Shown here one piece after another: positions 26,801-33,344 of a DNA stretch of 38,497 nucleotides; positions within the stretch are counted from its first letter, which is position 1; the number at the start of each line of letters is the position of its first letter. Source of the DNA: an uncultured marine group I thaumarchaeote (GTDB lineage: Archaea > Thermoproteota > Nitrososphaeria > Nitrososphaerales > Nitrosopumilaceae); the NCBI GenBank assembly GCA_902578515.1, contig CACHDH010000003.1, positions 1 through 38,497 of the forward strand, written 5' to 3'. Both the position numbers and the translations under genes were made by a program. A model generated the notes under the pieces. The model searched no databases. It saw nothing but the letters and a program-made list of their open reading frames with translations, and was not told where the DNA came from.

Positions 26801-27373
26801 TAATTTGATTTGATATTTTACATAACAATCATCTTTTATTTTGAGTGAGGAAAACTCTTCATCTGTATCGACTAATTCTATAGATTTTGTTTCATTGGTT
26901 TCTTCTCTTATCCATTTTTCATATCTTTCTCTGCCTGTCTTGGTTTCTTGTTGTTTTGGTTCTTCCTTTTTCTTTTTTGTATTAGAATTATTTTCTACTT
27001 TATCATCTTTTTTTTTATCATCTGTACCATGATAAATTCCGTATTTGATTTTAATATCAATTGATTTTGTACCTGGTAAAAGATAACATGTTAATCCCAT
27101 CGAACTTGGCTTAGTATCAAACTTTAGTGCAGTTTTATCAGCACTATCATCATTCTCATCATTCTCGTTTGAAGAAGTTTGAATATCACCTTCAACTATA
27201 TCATCACTTTCATCCAATGGTGTTCGCTTTGGATACAAAACACCACTAAAGTAGCGGCTTTGTGGTCGTTCAAAATCAACAAATTCCTCCTCTTTTTCAC
27301 GTGGACCAATAGAATCCTTCTTTATAGCATCGATGAGAATTTCTCGTAATTTGAGTGTGTTTTCCTTATTCAA
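23807..27373 (-). CDS. drmA: DISARM helicase DrmA
   Basis: A 1188-aa SF2 helicase, the largest gene here. The N-terminal 450 residues are charged and include a low-complexity KKDDK/KKKKEE stretch. Walker A is FPTGGGKTEAYFG (about 470); the DExH box reads IIQDELHLI (about 735); STATTKK and the C-terminal IQATGRVGRKYPG (about 990) follow. A CPSCGR...CHKDC zinc pair is near 595-640. The closing FHTTFHKEVEPGTLTPFSARARDRG block is typical of DrmA. The TTG start is supported by a TATA box 29 nt upstream. With DrmB it forms the DISARM core. ORFs 24208..24441 and 26841..27032 are shadows. Confidence 0.9.
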   Translation of the reverse strand: MNKENTLKLREILIDAIKKDSIGPREKEEEFVDFERPQSRYFSGVLYPKRTPLDESDDIVEGDIQTSSNENDENDDSADKTALKFDTKPSSMGLTCYLLPGTKSIDIKIKYGIYHGTDDKKKDDKVENNSNTKKKKEEPKQQETKTGRERYEKWIREETNETKSIELVDTDEEFSSLKIKDDCYVKYQIKLLDDKTSLSIFLTNEKETVEGEFTQDFDCIFHPEMELSSPNSEKIFLNFTKIEKDSLPDDPEDRITTFLFKDEHNFAQGHNCSVDWDQDDKDNKRSWVRTTFFPTYTVPEIKPREPTEEIKKLLDMRILYEVQDSSKYKEILEPLVEKYSDWINDLTKDKKNVDPIFVDDFDIPQHQIDNCLDAKQRISNGIQIISENADAAEAFRFANEAMYLQRIYSQWAQENRERGGKVLRDEPETDNPKDRPSWRLFQLAFILLNIESIYNPKSLDRKTVDLLWFPTGGGKTEAYFGIIAFTMALRRLLKKDAKTFEEEFARYGITVIMRYTYRLLTLQQFQRASALMCACERIRLRKKENRKKFGNSPFFVGLWVGRATTPNDFAAAAERIEWMRKGTVYESENPVILLSCPSCGRKLDAHNYKFEEQKPSETNPEDFRPKRIRIKCHKDCFFGKPGDNDRYLPVIFIDDDIRNFCPSLLISTVDKFAQISWNYRYSSLFGNVNQYCAQDAFRPGNARGCNHNAVGWKDGTRSPFETIPLPQGIDKSDLIIQDELHLISGPLGTLTGLYETAISALCEQDGIGPKIIASTATTKKSADQISHLFAKNETKIFPSQGYRFGDSFFAEILPVSPKNPGKIYAGICATSVGGYTIDARIAATVLRKIRQIREMKSKYNFEGKDYSFSDDDLDPYYTLVEYYNTIKNLGASVRMYDDSIPDFIKTIINTYEKTKPKQDTNLTVKELTGRISHFDVPKTLEAVGKKLDSKNEAIDALLCTNMLSVGVDIDRLSVLLVNGQPGSTSEYIQATGRVGRKYPGLVVTNYTYTKSRDLSYFENFLHFHTTFHKEVEPGTLTPFSARARDRGLFGVFVALIRLESCLLAKNPERFHRKDPDVSKLVDDIKAKILARVELLDPSEKQETEKQLDSFVNRWDSLSTKHHNGTIKLKYRRPMYQRRDAPKDEVYLLNSSRDYNPQGFVIPESLREAESEVSTYYIKDYGVSGDDNG

Positions 27374-27397
27374 GAGATCATTGAAGATGATTTAGAA

Positions 27398-27406
27398 CTG
27401 TATAAG
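27398..27406 (-). promoter_or_regulatory. TATA box of drmA
   Basis: On the minus strand CTTATACAG is centred 29 nt ahead of the TTG start, the spacing seen at other short-leader promoters here. drmABC can therefore be transcribed independently of the methyltransferase gene. Confidence 0.5.
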
Positions 27407-27425
27407 ATTTTAGCTTATTTTCAAA

Positions 27426-28364
27426 TTAAAAGTGTAATTTTTTATTTTTCACTTTGATATTTTCTGGTAACTTCCAAATCACATGAAGATTTTTTGTGTG
27501 AACATAATCATCCCATAATTTTGTAATATCATCAGCTTGTCGTAAACTTTCTAATCTTTTTTCAATAAGAGAGACATTATCATTATCAAGTTCAATTCCA
27601 ACTGATTGGCGCTGAAGTTGTTTTGCAACTACAAGTGTAGTACCAGTTCCTGCAAAAGGATCAAAAACCAGATCGTTTACTTTAGTTGAAGATAGAATTA
27701 TTCTTGTCAAAAGAGCTACTGGTGATTGCTGTTTGTGTGCTCTCTCCGCAACACGTACCGTAAAATCTCCTTTATTACATTTTTTACACTTAGGGAATGT
27801 TTGTTCTCCAATTTTTCTATAAGGTTCATGGCCAGCAAAATATCCTGCAGTAAGCTCCCGTATATCATCCCAAACATCAGTTAGCATCATACCATTTTTT
27901 CTGCGGTATCCTAATTCGGAATGACTCTTAGCATAGGGAGGATCAATTCGTAGTTTATTGAATACGTGAGGTTTATCACCTTTAGTTGCATATGCTATAA
28001 TCTGATAATGTTTTGCATACCTAGTTCTACCTGGAACAGCAGCAGATTTTTTTCTCCAGATGATAAGATTTTGAAAAGTCCAGCCTGACTTTGATAATGC
28101 TTGTAATACAAAGCTGGTATTTTTCTCTCTTTGCATAAAGTAGATTGCCCCACCGTTGGCTGTTTTTTGATAAATTAATTTACAAACGCGTGTCAGCCAA
28201 TTCCAATAATCATCTTCAGACATGTTATCATCGTGACTGTTGTATTCTTTGCCCTGATTAAATGGAGGATCAAAGAATGTCAGATGTATTTTTTTTGAAA
28301 AATTACTTTTGAGGGTTTTTTCGCAATCATCTTTTATAATATCACAAAGAAGTTTGTTTTCCAA
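27426..28364 (-). CDS. Beta-class DNA methyltransferase (N6-adenine or N4-cytosine)
   Basis: A 312-aa amino-methyltransferase with the catalytic motif DPPF at residues 32-35 and the SAM-binding motif VFDPFAGTGTTLVVAKQL near 231-248. Catalytic-first order marks the beta class. The DPPF motif favours adenine-N6, but N4-cytosine is not excluded. A CKKCNKGDF zinc-like pair lies between the motifs. Classical DISARM uses a much larger adenine methylase (DrmMI) or a cytosine-C5 methylase (DrmMII); neither fits. The likely job is marking host DNA so DISARM spares it. It starts 10 nt after the upstream PLD gene. Confidence 0.85.
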   Translation of the reverse strand: MENKLLCDIIKDDCEKTLKSNFSKKIHLTFFDPPFNQGKEYNSHDDNMSEDDYWNWLTRVCKLIYQKTANGGAIYFMQREKNTSFVLQALSKSGWTFQNLIIWRKKSAAVPGRTRYAKHYQIIAYATKGDKPHVFNKLRIDPPYAKSHSELGYRRKNGMMLTDVWDDIRELTAGYFAGHEPYRKIGEQTFPKCKKCNKGDFTVRVAERAHKQQSPVALLTRIILSSTKVNDLVFDPFAGTGTTLVVAKQLQRQSVGIELDNDNVSLIEKRLESLRQADDITKLWDDYVHTKNLHVIWKLPENIKVKNKKLHF

Positions 28365-28374
28365 TTTTAATCAT

Positions 28375-29661
28375 CTAAACTTTCTTTGCCTGCCTTATAA
28401 TTTTCTCTAAATATTTTCTGTAAATCTTGGCGTCATCTTCGATCTTTTCTCTTATTATATGCTCTAACGTAGATTCATCAATTTTCATATCAGCGTTTTT
28501 CAAGTCCTTCATCACATTCTTCTTTTCCTTTTCCATAAGTAAATCGATGAATGATCTACTGTCTTTGAATTCAGATTCGTACTGTTTTTTGGCCTCATCT
28601 ATTATGGTTTTATCTGAGACGACCGTAATTGTTTCAGTATTTGCCCTCCACTTATCAAGCGTTTTAGAATTTCGAATTCCTAAACCTATTTTATTTATAT
28701 TAACAGAACTTACTACAACTCGTTTATTTGTAATAACCAATTTTCCATGAATATTTTTTTTTGGAATACCTACATCTATCCCTAATGAGATCATATTTTG
28801 AAAAATTGAATTAGTTCTGGATTGAAAATCTGCACTAATTCCTGAACTGAGTAATTTTATTTCCTTGCCTTTTTGCTTTTGATTAATAAGAAACTTACCA
28901 AAATCATCATCAGTTAGTGTCTCTGAGGAAATAAATGCAAAATTGGATTCCTCAATTATTTTTTCTAGGTAACTTCTAGCTCTGCAATCAAATGGTGATA
29001 TGTACAATCCATCATTAATGGTAGAAGGTTCTTGACAAATTTCACCTGGATAATCCCGTACCCAATGTTCGCGTAATTCTTTATTTTTTACCCTTTCTTC
29101 AGGCTTTAATAAAATTGGAATTTTTTCCTTAGGATATTTTTTAGCATTTTCAATTAATGAACTAATCTTATTACTAGGATCTGAGAAATTTTCAATCAAC
29201 CAATCAAATTTCTTATTATATAACTGGATTTGCCTATCATTTTTTTCGAAAATTAATAATGCATCTAATTCATCTTCATCAAGAAAATTTGCAGATAGTG
29301 TGATTGCAGATTTTTCCGTTACAGCAAATTTTCCGTGAAAAGAAAACCAAGAATCTGGATATACATTTGTGCTTGTTCTAAGTGGAGAACCAACATTCCA
29401 CCAACAAAGGTAGATTTTGGCACCAAGTTTCTCTATTTTTTCAAAGTTCTTCCTAACACTTTCAAAGATTTTTGGTTTTACACTTTCATGTGGCAGTGTA
29501 AAAACTTCAATTTTTACACCTTGTTCGAGTTTTCTCTCTAGTAATTCAAAAACATCATCTCGATGAATTTGAAACATAGCAATCCTGATGTATTTCTCAG
29601 CTCTTTCCAACTCACTGAGAACATTATCAACAATTTTTGTACTATACTCGAATCTAATCAA
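28375..29661 (-). CDS. Two-HKD phospholipase D-superfamily protein
   Basis: A 428-aa protein with two PLD repeats. The first motif is SFHGKFAVTEKSAITLSANF (H109, K111); the second is NIHGKLVITNKRVVVSSVN (about 304-322). Two HKD motifs in one chain suggest an intramolecular active site as in PLD-type nucleases. The C-terminal 80 residues are charged and helical. It differs from DrmC, which has one motif, so the island holds two distinct PLD proteins. It overlaps the MBL gene by 4 nt and precedes the methyltransferase by 10 nt, so it belongs to the same operon. Phosphodiester substrate unknown. Confidence 0.8.
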   Translation of the reverse strand: MIRFEYSTKIVDNVLSELERAEKYIRIAMFQIHRDDVFELLERKLEQGVKIEVFTLPHESVKPKIFESVRKNFEKIEKLGAKIYLCWWNVGSPLRTSTNVYPDSWFSFHGKFAVTEKSAITLSANFLDEDELDALLIFEKNDRQIQLYNKKFDWLIENFSDPSNKISSLIENAKKYPKEKIPILLKPEERVKNKELREHWVRDYPGEICQEPSTINDGLYISPFDCRARSYLEKIIEESNFAFISSETLTDDDFGKFLINQKQKGKEIKLLSSGISADFQSRTNSIFQNMISLGIDVGIPKKNIHGKLVITNKRVVVSSVNINKIGLGIRNSKTLDKWRANTETITVVSDKTIIDEAKKQYESEFKDSRSFIDLLMEKEKKNVMKDLKNADMKIDESTLEHIIREKIEDDAKIYRKYLEKIIRQAKKV

Positions 29662-31043
29662 TTAAGATCGTATTTTTTTCCTATCTCTACTGTTGTAATC
29701 TTATCTGTAACTTTCTTGTATGCATCTGGATTTTCTGTATGAATTGGATAAAGCATCTTGGCATCTATTCCTTTTACAATCTCAAGTAGGTCATTTCCCT
29801 TAGAATGGCCAGAACAATGGCTTTGAATTCTGTTTAATCCAAAGTGGTCTAGCCACATATTGACTCGTTTCTGGTCAAAAACTCCTTCATCATTGAATGG
29901 CTCACTAAGAGAATGAAGATAGAGAGCTCCAGGAGTTGGCTTTATGTCAATCAGTGCACCAAAATGCCAAAATGAAAATGCACATAATGACCTGTTTTGC
30001 CGCTTTACGATGTCTTCGGCTGTTGTAATGTTGGAGCCAGTTAGATATTCCTTCTCAAATTTTTTCCAAGATGATTTTTTTGGTGCAAAAATTTCAATAT
30101 TTTCATCATCAGGCTTTGGTACATTTAGCTGTGGATCCTTTGAAAGATATTCTAGATATGCCGCATCCTTAACATCAACTACGAACTTTCTGTCATTTTC
30201 TTTTGCAATGTTGTAAAATGTTCGAAGCCTATCCATATCTTTGAAATTAAAATCAGCAATTGCAAGCTTGTCTGATTTTGAGACATGTTCATTGCACTCA
30301 CTGTAAACTTTAGCCTCAGACTCGTCAGTTTCTAGATCATCAATTCTGGTCCCTTCTGCTAAGAGAGCGATTGGTTTTACCTCAATTGCTTTTTTGACAA
30401 AATCTTCTGTCATTTTTGGATTAGTACCATGTAGCCGAATGTCACCGGTGTAAACTACAGGACCAGACGATGTGTATATGATAAATCCATATGCACCTGG
30501 GACGGAATGATCAACATGAATTGGTTCCACTTCTAATGAACCAATTTTGAACTTGTCACCGGTTCGGAATGTGTTAATGTCTCTGTCAATCGGCTCTGCC
30601 TTTTTGTCATGCCTTGGCTTGAAGGATAAAATCTCCCGCTCAAAAGTTCTAGATGATCTACGCTCAATTGCCTCTAAGATTAGTTTGCAAGTTTCGCCCA
30701 TGTAGACAGGAATGTCTTCGTGTAGAAATGAGATGTAATCAGCATGATCAGCATGTGCATGGGTTAACAATACAGCGTCAATGTCAGTTTCTGTGTCTGT
30801 TCTTTCCATCATTTGTAAAAGGTCTGTTCGGTAAACTCCTTGCAGGTCGGGAAGTAAGCCCATCTCGAAAAAATCTTTCATACCAGTGCTTAACCTCGGA
30901 CTCATAAACTCGTCAAAATATGCACCTCTTTGAGAAAAGCTCTTACCAAAATCTAAGAAAACCTTGGTATCCTTGTCTTCTAGTAGGATTTTGTTTCCTC
31001 CAATTTCATTTACACCACCATAGAAAGTTAAACTAGTCATCAA
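29658..31043 (-). CDS. MBL-fold, RNase J-like metallohydrolase
   Basis: A 461-aa metallo-beta-lactamase-fold protein. GGVNEIGGNKILLED...FLDFG opens the fold, the metal motif HAHADH is at 95-100, further ligands lie in VDHSVPGAYGF and VVYTGDIRLHG, and the end SGHSKGNDL...YPIHTENP matches RNase J/beta-CASP-type proteins. Such enzymes cut RNA or DNA as exo- or endonucleases. The first in-frame TTG (31043) is followed by an ATG (31040), which I favour. It overlaps the two-HKD gene by 4 nt. Codon use is more core-like than the rest of the island, so it may be a host gene recruited into the operon. Confidence 0.78.
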   Translation of the reverse strand: MMTSLTFYGGVNEIGGNKILLEDKDTKVFLDFGKSFSQRGAYFDEFMSPRLSTGMKDFFEMGLLPDLQGVYRTDLLQMMERTDTETDIDAVLLTHAHADHADYISFLHEDIPVYMGETCKLILEAIERRSSRTFEREILSFKPRHDKKAEPIDRDINTFRTGDKFKIGSLEVEPIHVDHSVPGAYGFIIYTSSGPVVYTGDIRLHGTNPKMTEDFVKKAIEVKPIALLAEGTRIDDLETDESEAKVYSECNEHVSKSDKLAIADFNFKDMDRLRTFYNIAKENDRKFVVDVKDAAYLEYLSKDPQLNVPKPDDENIEIFAPKKSSWKKFEKEYLTGSNITTAEDIVKRQNRSLCAFSFWHFGALIDIKPTPGALYLHSLSEPFNDEGVFDQKRVNMWLDHFGLNRIQSHCSGHSKGNDLLEIVKGIDAKMLYPIHTENPDAYKKVTDKITTVEIGKKYDLN

Positions 31044-31087
31044 ATAGAATATGAGAATCTAATACAAAAACAAGATCTTAGTAAAAT

Positions 31088-31127
31088 AGTATCTACAGTA
31101 TGCATACTATGTCTTTGATATTTAATA
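31088..31127 (+). promoter_or_regulatory. Operator/promoter block, copy 1
   Basis: A 40-bp block containing the palindrome AGTATGCATACT (31097-31108) and, 20 nt on, the TATA box GATATTTAATA (31117-31127). It matches copy 2 at 37 of 40 and copy 3 at 35 of 40 positions. The ATG of the next gene is about 31 nt after the TATA centre. It lies in the divergent interval between the MBL gene and the small-gene module. Confidence 0.8.
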
Positions 31128-31152
31128 GATTTATTCCAACTAATATGGTAAT

Positions 31153-31443
31153 ATGGAAAAAGAAAACAACTCGAAGATTGACAAACTTGAAAAATGTGTC
31201 ATACGACAATCACAGGAAATCAGGAAACTAAAGAAAAAACCAGAAAGAAGGATGACGGAAATGAAGTTTGTCGGTGTAATATTTGATCCAGAAAAATACA
31301 AAAACGGCGAGAACGAAATCAACAATGCATTAGCCAATGGCTTTGAAGTCTTACGTGACTTTGAGACAGGTGGTGGAATTGTAATAGCACTTGGAAAATG
31401 GGTGAAAAAAGACGAGAAGGTGAAGAATGGATGGACCAAATAA
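31153..31443 (+). CDS. Small coiled-coil protein, first gene behind operator copy 1
   Basis: A 96-aa protein. Residues 1-30 are a charged coiled-coil (IDKLEKCVIRQSQEIRKLKKK), and the rest is a compact alpha/beta unit: TEMKFVGVIFDPEKYKNGENEINNALANGFEVLRDFETGGGIVIALGKWVKKD. The C-terminal layout of strand, helix, strand, strand resembles small ligand- or protein-binding domains, but I cannot name the family. The coiled-coil suggests dimerisation. The ATG lies about 31 nt behind the TATA box, and the stop overlaps the next gene by 13 nt. Confidence 0.7.
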   Translation: MEKENNSKIDKLEKCVIRQSQEIRKLKKKPERRMTEMKFVGVIFDPEKYKNGENEINNALANGFEVLRDFETGGGIVIALGKWVKKDEKVKNGWTK

Positions 31444-31688
31444 AAAATGTCTCTATAGATTCAAGGAAAAAGTCTCTAATAGAAACAACCCTCGATATTT
31501 TTTTAGGATTTGTAATGTTTCTACCAGTAAATTACTTTATTCTTCCATTATTTGCAGAAATGATAGCAGAACATAGCATTTTGGCTGCAATTCAGATAGG
31601 TATGATATTTTCTGGAATCTCACTTGTTCGTAAATTCGCTATTAGACGTTGGTTTGAAAGAATGAGAGAGGAAGTTACAAAAGTTTAA
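31431..31688 (+). CDS. Two-pass membrane protein, DUF7220-like
   Basis: I prefer the ATG at 31431 (MDQIKNVSIDSRKKSLIETT) to the longer frame, because the extra residues only mirror the upstream gene in another frame. The product of about 85 aa has two membrane segments, TTLDIFLGFVMFLPVNYFILPLF and AAIQIGMIFSGISLVRKFAI, and ends RRWFERM. SLIET...FPLF...FTxISxxRxxxxRRxF is the pattern I remember for a phage/mobile-element family (DUF7220), so this is a possible hallmark of mobility. It is coupled to the preceding gene. Confidence 0.65.
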   Translation: MDQIKNVSIDSRKKSLIETTLDIFLGFVMFLPVNYFILPLFAEMIAEHSILAAIQIGMIFSGISLVRKFAIRRWFERMREEVTKV

Positions 31689-32431
31689 AGTAAAAATTCA
31701 GAGGCATAGTTTCCATCGTCGGTTAGCTTTAACCATCTGTTTCTTCCTATCTTTTCAACCTCAACAAATCCCCACGTATCTACCAGCGGTTGTACAATAT
31801 TCTTGTCCAGACTTGCAAAGCGTGCCTGAGTAAAGTTCTGTTTCCTTGCATTAACAATTATAATCTTACTCTTCTCGGCCTCCTCGGCCATCTGCTTTTT
31901 CTGAATGCGGCCGCCTGCATTTTTTATTATCCTTATAGCATCTATCAGTTCAGGTTTTGGTGTTCCAATTCTATATGTAGGAAGTGGATGTATCTCGGCC
32001 ACCCCATATGTTTGCTGTAAAGTTCCATCATATTCAGGATATTTTTCTGCCTGTGCGTAAAATGGATGTATTTTTTCCCTGTCATCAAACATCATGCAGG
32101 CCATCATACATCCTATGGAATGAATCTTGGAACCACTTGCAACGTTAATGTAGATCTCATTTTTTCTCTCCTTGATAATTATCTCTGTGACAACTTTGAT
32201 AATTGGAAAAAGTCTAAGCCTATTGGCATAGGCGATCTCAGTCTTGATTCCATTTTTTTCCAGCTGCTTTACAATATTTTCCCGATATTTTACTGCCTTG
32301 TCTTCAGAAACATTATCATGTGCAATCAGCCAAACCTTGTCTGCTTTTTGCTCAGTTGCAGGAATTATTATTCTGTCAATCTCAAAACCGACAGGGGCTA
32401 TATGGATACGGAGGTTTACCATGTTCTTCAT
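31685..32431 (-). CDS. CARF-type winged-helix regulator (DUF6293/HFX_2341-like)
   Basis: The N-terminal 140 residues have NLRIHIAPVGFEIDRIIIPATEQKADKVWLI and EIYINVASGSKIHSIGCMMA, matching the DUF6293 (HFX_2341) family whose ligand domain is CARF-like. The last 80 residues form a winged helix (IRIIKNAGGRIQKKQMAEEAEKSK...GRNRWLKLTDDGNYASE). CARF domains sense cyclic oligonucleotides or other nucleotides; no cyclase is in the window. I start it at the ATG at 32431 (ATG 32422 is the alternative), because the longer frame reads through operator copy 2. The block 13-24 nt upstream implies autoregulation. Confidence 0.72.
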   Translation of the reverse strand: MKNMVNLRIHIAPVGFEIDRIIIPATEQKADKVWLIAHDNVSEDKAVKYRENIVKQLEKNGIKTEIAYANRLRLFPIIKVVTEIIIKERKNEIYINVASGSKIHSIGCMMACMMFDDREKIHPFYAQAEKYPEYDGTLQQTYGVAEIHPLPTYRIGTPKPELIDAIRIIKNAGGRIQKKQMAEEAEKSKIIIVNARKQNFTQARFASLDKNIVQPLVDTWGFVEVEKIGRNRWLKLTDDGNYASEFLL

Positions 32432-32434
32432 AAT

Positions 32435-32474
32435 AGTATCTATAGTATCCATACTATGGCTTTGATATTTAATA
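32435..32474. promoter_or_regulatory. Operator/promoter block, copy 2 (between divergent genes)
   Basis: Same 40-bp architecture as copy 1: near-palindrome AGTATCCATACT (32444-32455) and GATATTTAATA (32464-32474) at 20-nt spacing. The TATA centre is 29 nt before the plus-strand ATG at 32498. The block lies just upstream of the CARF-HTH start on the minus strand, so one site may control both genes. Confidence 0.8.
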
Positions 32475-32497
32475 ATTTTCATACATTATTCTTTTAG

Positions 32498-32806
32498 ATG
32501 GCAGTTAGCAATTGGATTCTCTACATTGGGGTTTTTCTCTGCGCCACAGGATTTGGCGTAGTAATTGGTGCAATTTTCATTTTTTATTGGGGTATCAAGA
32601 AATTAGAAGAGGCCAAGCAAGGTAATTCTTACACTGAAAACTATACTGAAAATCACTTTACAGCTAACATAGATCACTACCACGCAGGTGATGATGGTTC
32701 CGATACTGATGATTGGCGTAAATCTGCAACACCCATACATGGTGCTGTTGGTGAAGACGTTCCAAGAGAATATCTCTCAAAAGATACACGGGAGGAAAAT
32801 CGATGA
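32498..32806 (+). CDS. Single-pass membrane protein with acidic cytosolic or external tail
   Basis: A 102-aa protein. One strong membrane helix, WILYIGVFLCATGFGVVIGAIFIFYWGI, is followed by a short basic-acidic stretch and a 65-residue polar tail: an imperfect tandem YTENYTENHFTANIDHYHAG and DDGSDTDDWRK. No signal-peptidase site is obvious; an N-out anchor is likely. It is controlled by operator copy 2. Its stop overlaps, as ATGA, an ORF that runs through copy 3. Family not recognised. Confidence 0.65.
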   Translation: MAVSNWILYIGVFLCATGFGVVIGAIFIFYWGIKKLEEAKQGNSYTENYTENHFTANIDHYHAGDDGSDTDDWRKSATPIHGAVGEDVPREYLSKDTREENR

Positions 32807-32928
32807 AGTGGACAAACAGTATCTATAGTATGCATACTATAGATATGATATTTAATAATTCTAGTTCTATTATAGTAGACATGAATTCAAAAAAAATAGA
32901 GAAAGAAAAACTGGTGGATTGTAGATGA
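32803..32928 (+). CDS. Possible 41-aa ORF reading through operator copy 3, or its 15-aa 3' part
   Basis: An in-frame ORF from the ATG at 32803 (ATGA overlap with the previous stop) runs through the operator palindrome as SIYSMHTIDMIFNN and ends MNSKKIEKEKLVDCR. The ATG at 32881 sits 29 nt behind the copy 3 TATA box, the spacing of the other two units, so the promoter would start a 15-codon leader peptide. The stop overlaps the next gene as ATGA. Either form would couple translation to the operon. Function unknown. Confidence 0.4.
   Translation: MKWTNSIYSMHTIDMIFNNSSSIIVDMNSKKIEKEKLVDCR
32818..32857 (+). promoter_or_regulatory. Operator/promoter block, copy 3 (24-bp perfect palindrome)
   Basis: Same block as copies 1 and 2, with AGTATGCATACT at 32827-32838 and GATATTTAATA at 32847-32857, again 20 nt apart. 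Here the symmetry extends to a perfect 24-bp palindrome, 32821-32844, starting ATCTATAGTATG. It precedes the long chain of overlapping small genes. Confidence 0.82.
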
Positions 32929-33344
32929 GTACCTGCACAGTTTGCCAGAAAGATAGCAAGAAACACAGTCAAAAACTGTGGGAATTGCACAAGCAGGTAA
33001 CAATATGCGAGTTTTGCTTCAAATCAAGCAGTACCCATACAGAAGAACTTTGGGATATGCATCGAAGAACTGTAGAGACCGCTAAGAGCAAAACAAGACA
33101 CAAGAAGTTATGGACTATGCAAGTTGGCTTTGGGCCAAAATGTCCGGCATTGCTTGACAATAACTTCAGCTACAACAGCAAGTTGAACATGGCTGAATGG
33201 CTGACACCAGTCTATATGTCATGTACTGACTGTGGACTTTTCCTCGGTAGCATTGAGACAGACCATGCAGATATGCTGGGTGGAATGTGTCTGAAATGTT
33301 TCATGAAAGCGACGGATCTAACAGGTTGGGGGTATGGTGAATGA
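32925..33344 (+). CDS. Cys-rich zinc protein with three HxxxLWxxH-like repeats
   Basis: A 139-aa protein. Three imperfect repeats are visible: KHSQKLWELHKQ, THTEELWDMHRR and RHKKLWTMQVG. They are interleaved with CxxC pairs (CTVC, CEFC), and a second Cys module (CTDCG...CLKC) follows near residues 105-130. It probably binds two or more zinc ions. No enzyme motif or family is recognised; a nucleic-acid or protein-binding role is a guess. It overlaps both neighbours as ATGA. Confidence 0.7.
   Translation: MSTCTVCQKDSKKHSQKLWELHKQVTICEFCFKSSSTHTEELWDMHRRTVETAKSKTRHKKLWTMQVGFGPKCPALLDNNFSYNSKLNMAEWLTPVYMSCTDCGLFLGSIETDHADMLGGMCLKCFMKATDLTGWGYGE

Noticed and set aside
32066-32497. 143-aa plus-strand ORF opposite the CARF-HTH gene
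   Set aside because: Antisense to a recognisable regulator and rich in Cys, Phe and Asn without motif. It would also have to end at the 32498 start.
31088-32857. The three 40-bp blocks as insertion-sequence ends or MITEs
   Set aside because: All three have the same orientation, a TATA box at fixed distance and an ATG 29-31 nt later, with no target duplications. Promoter function explains them better.
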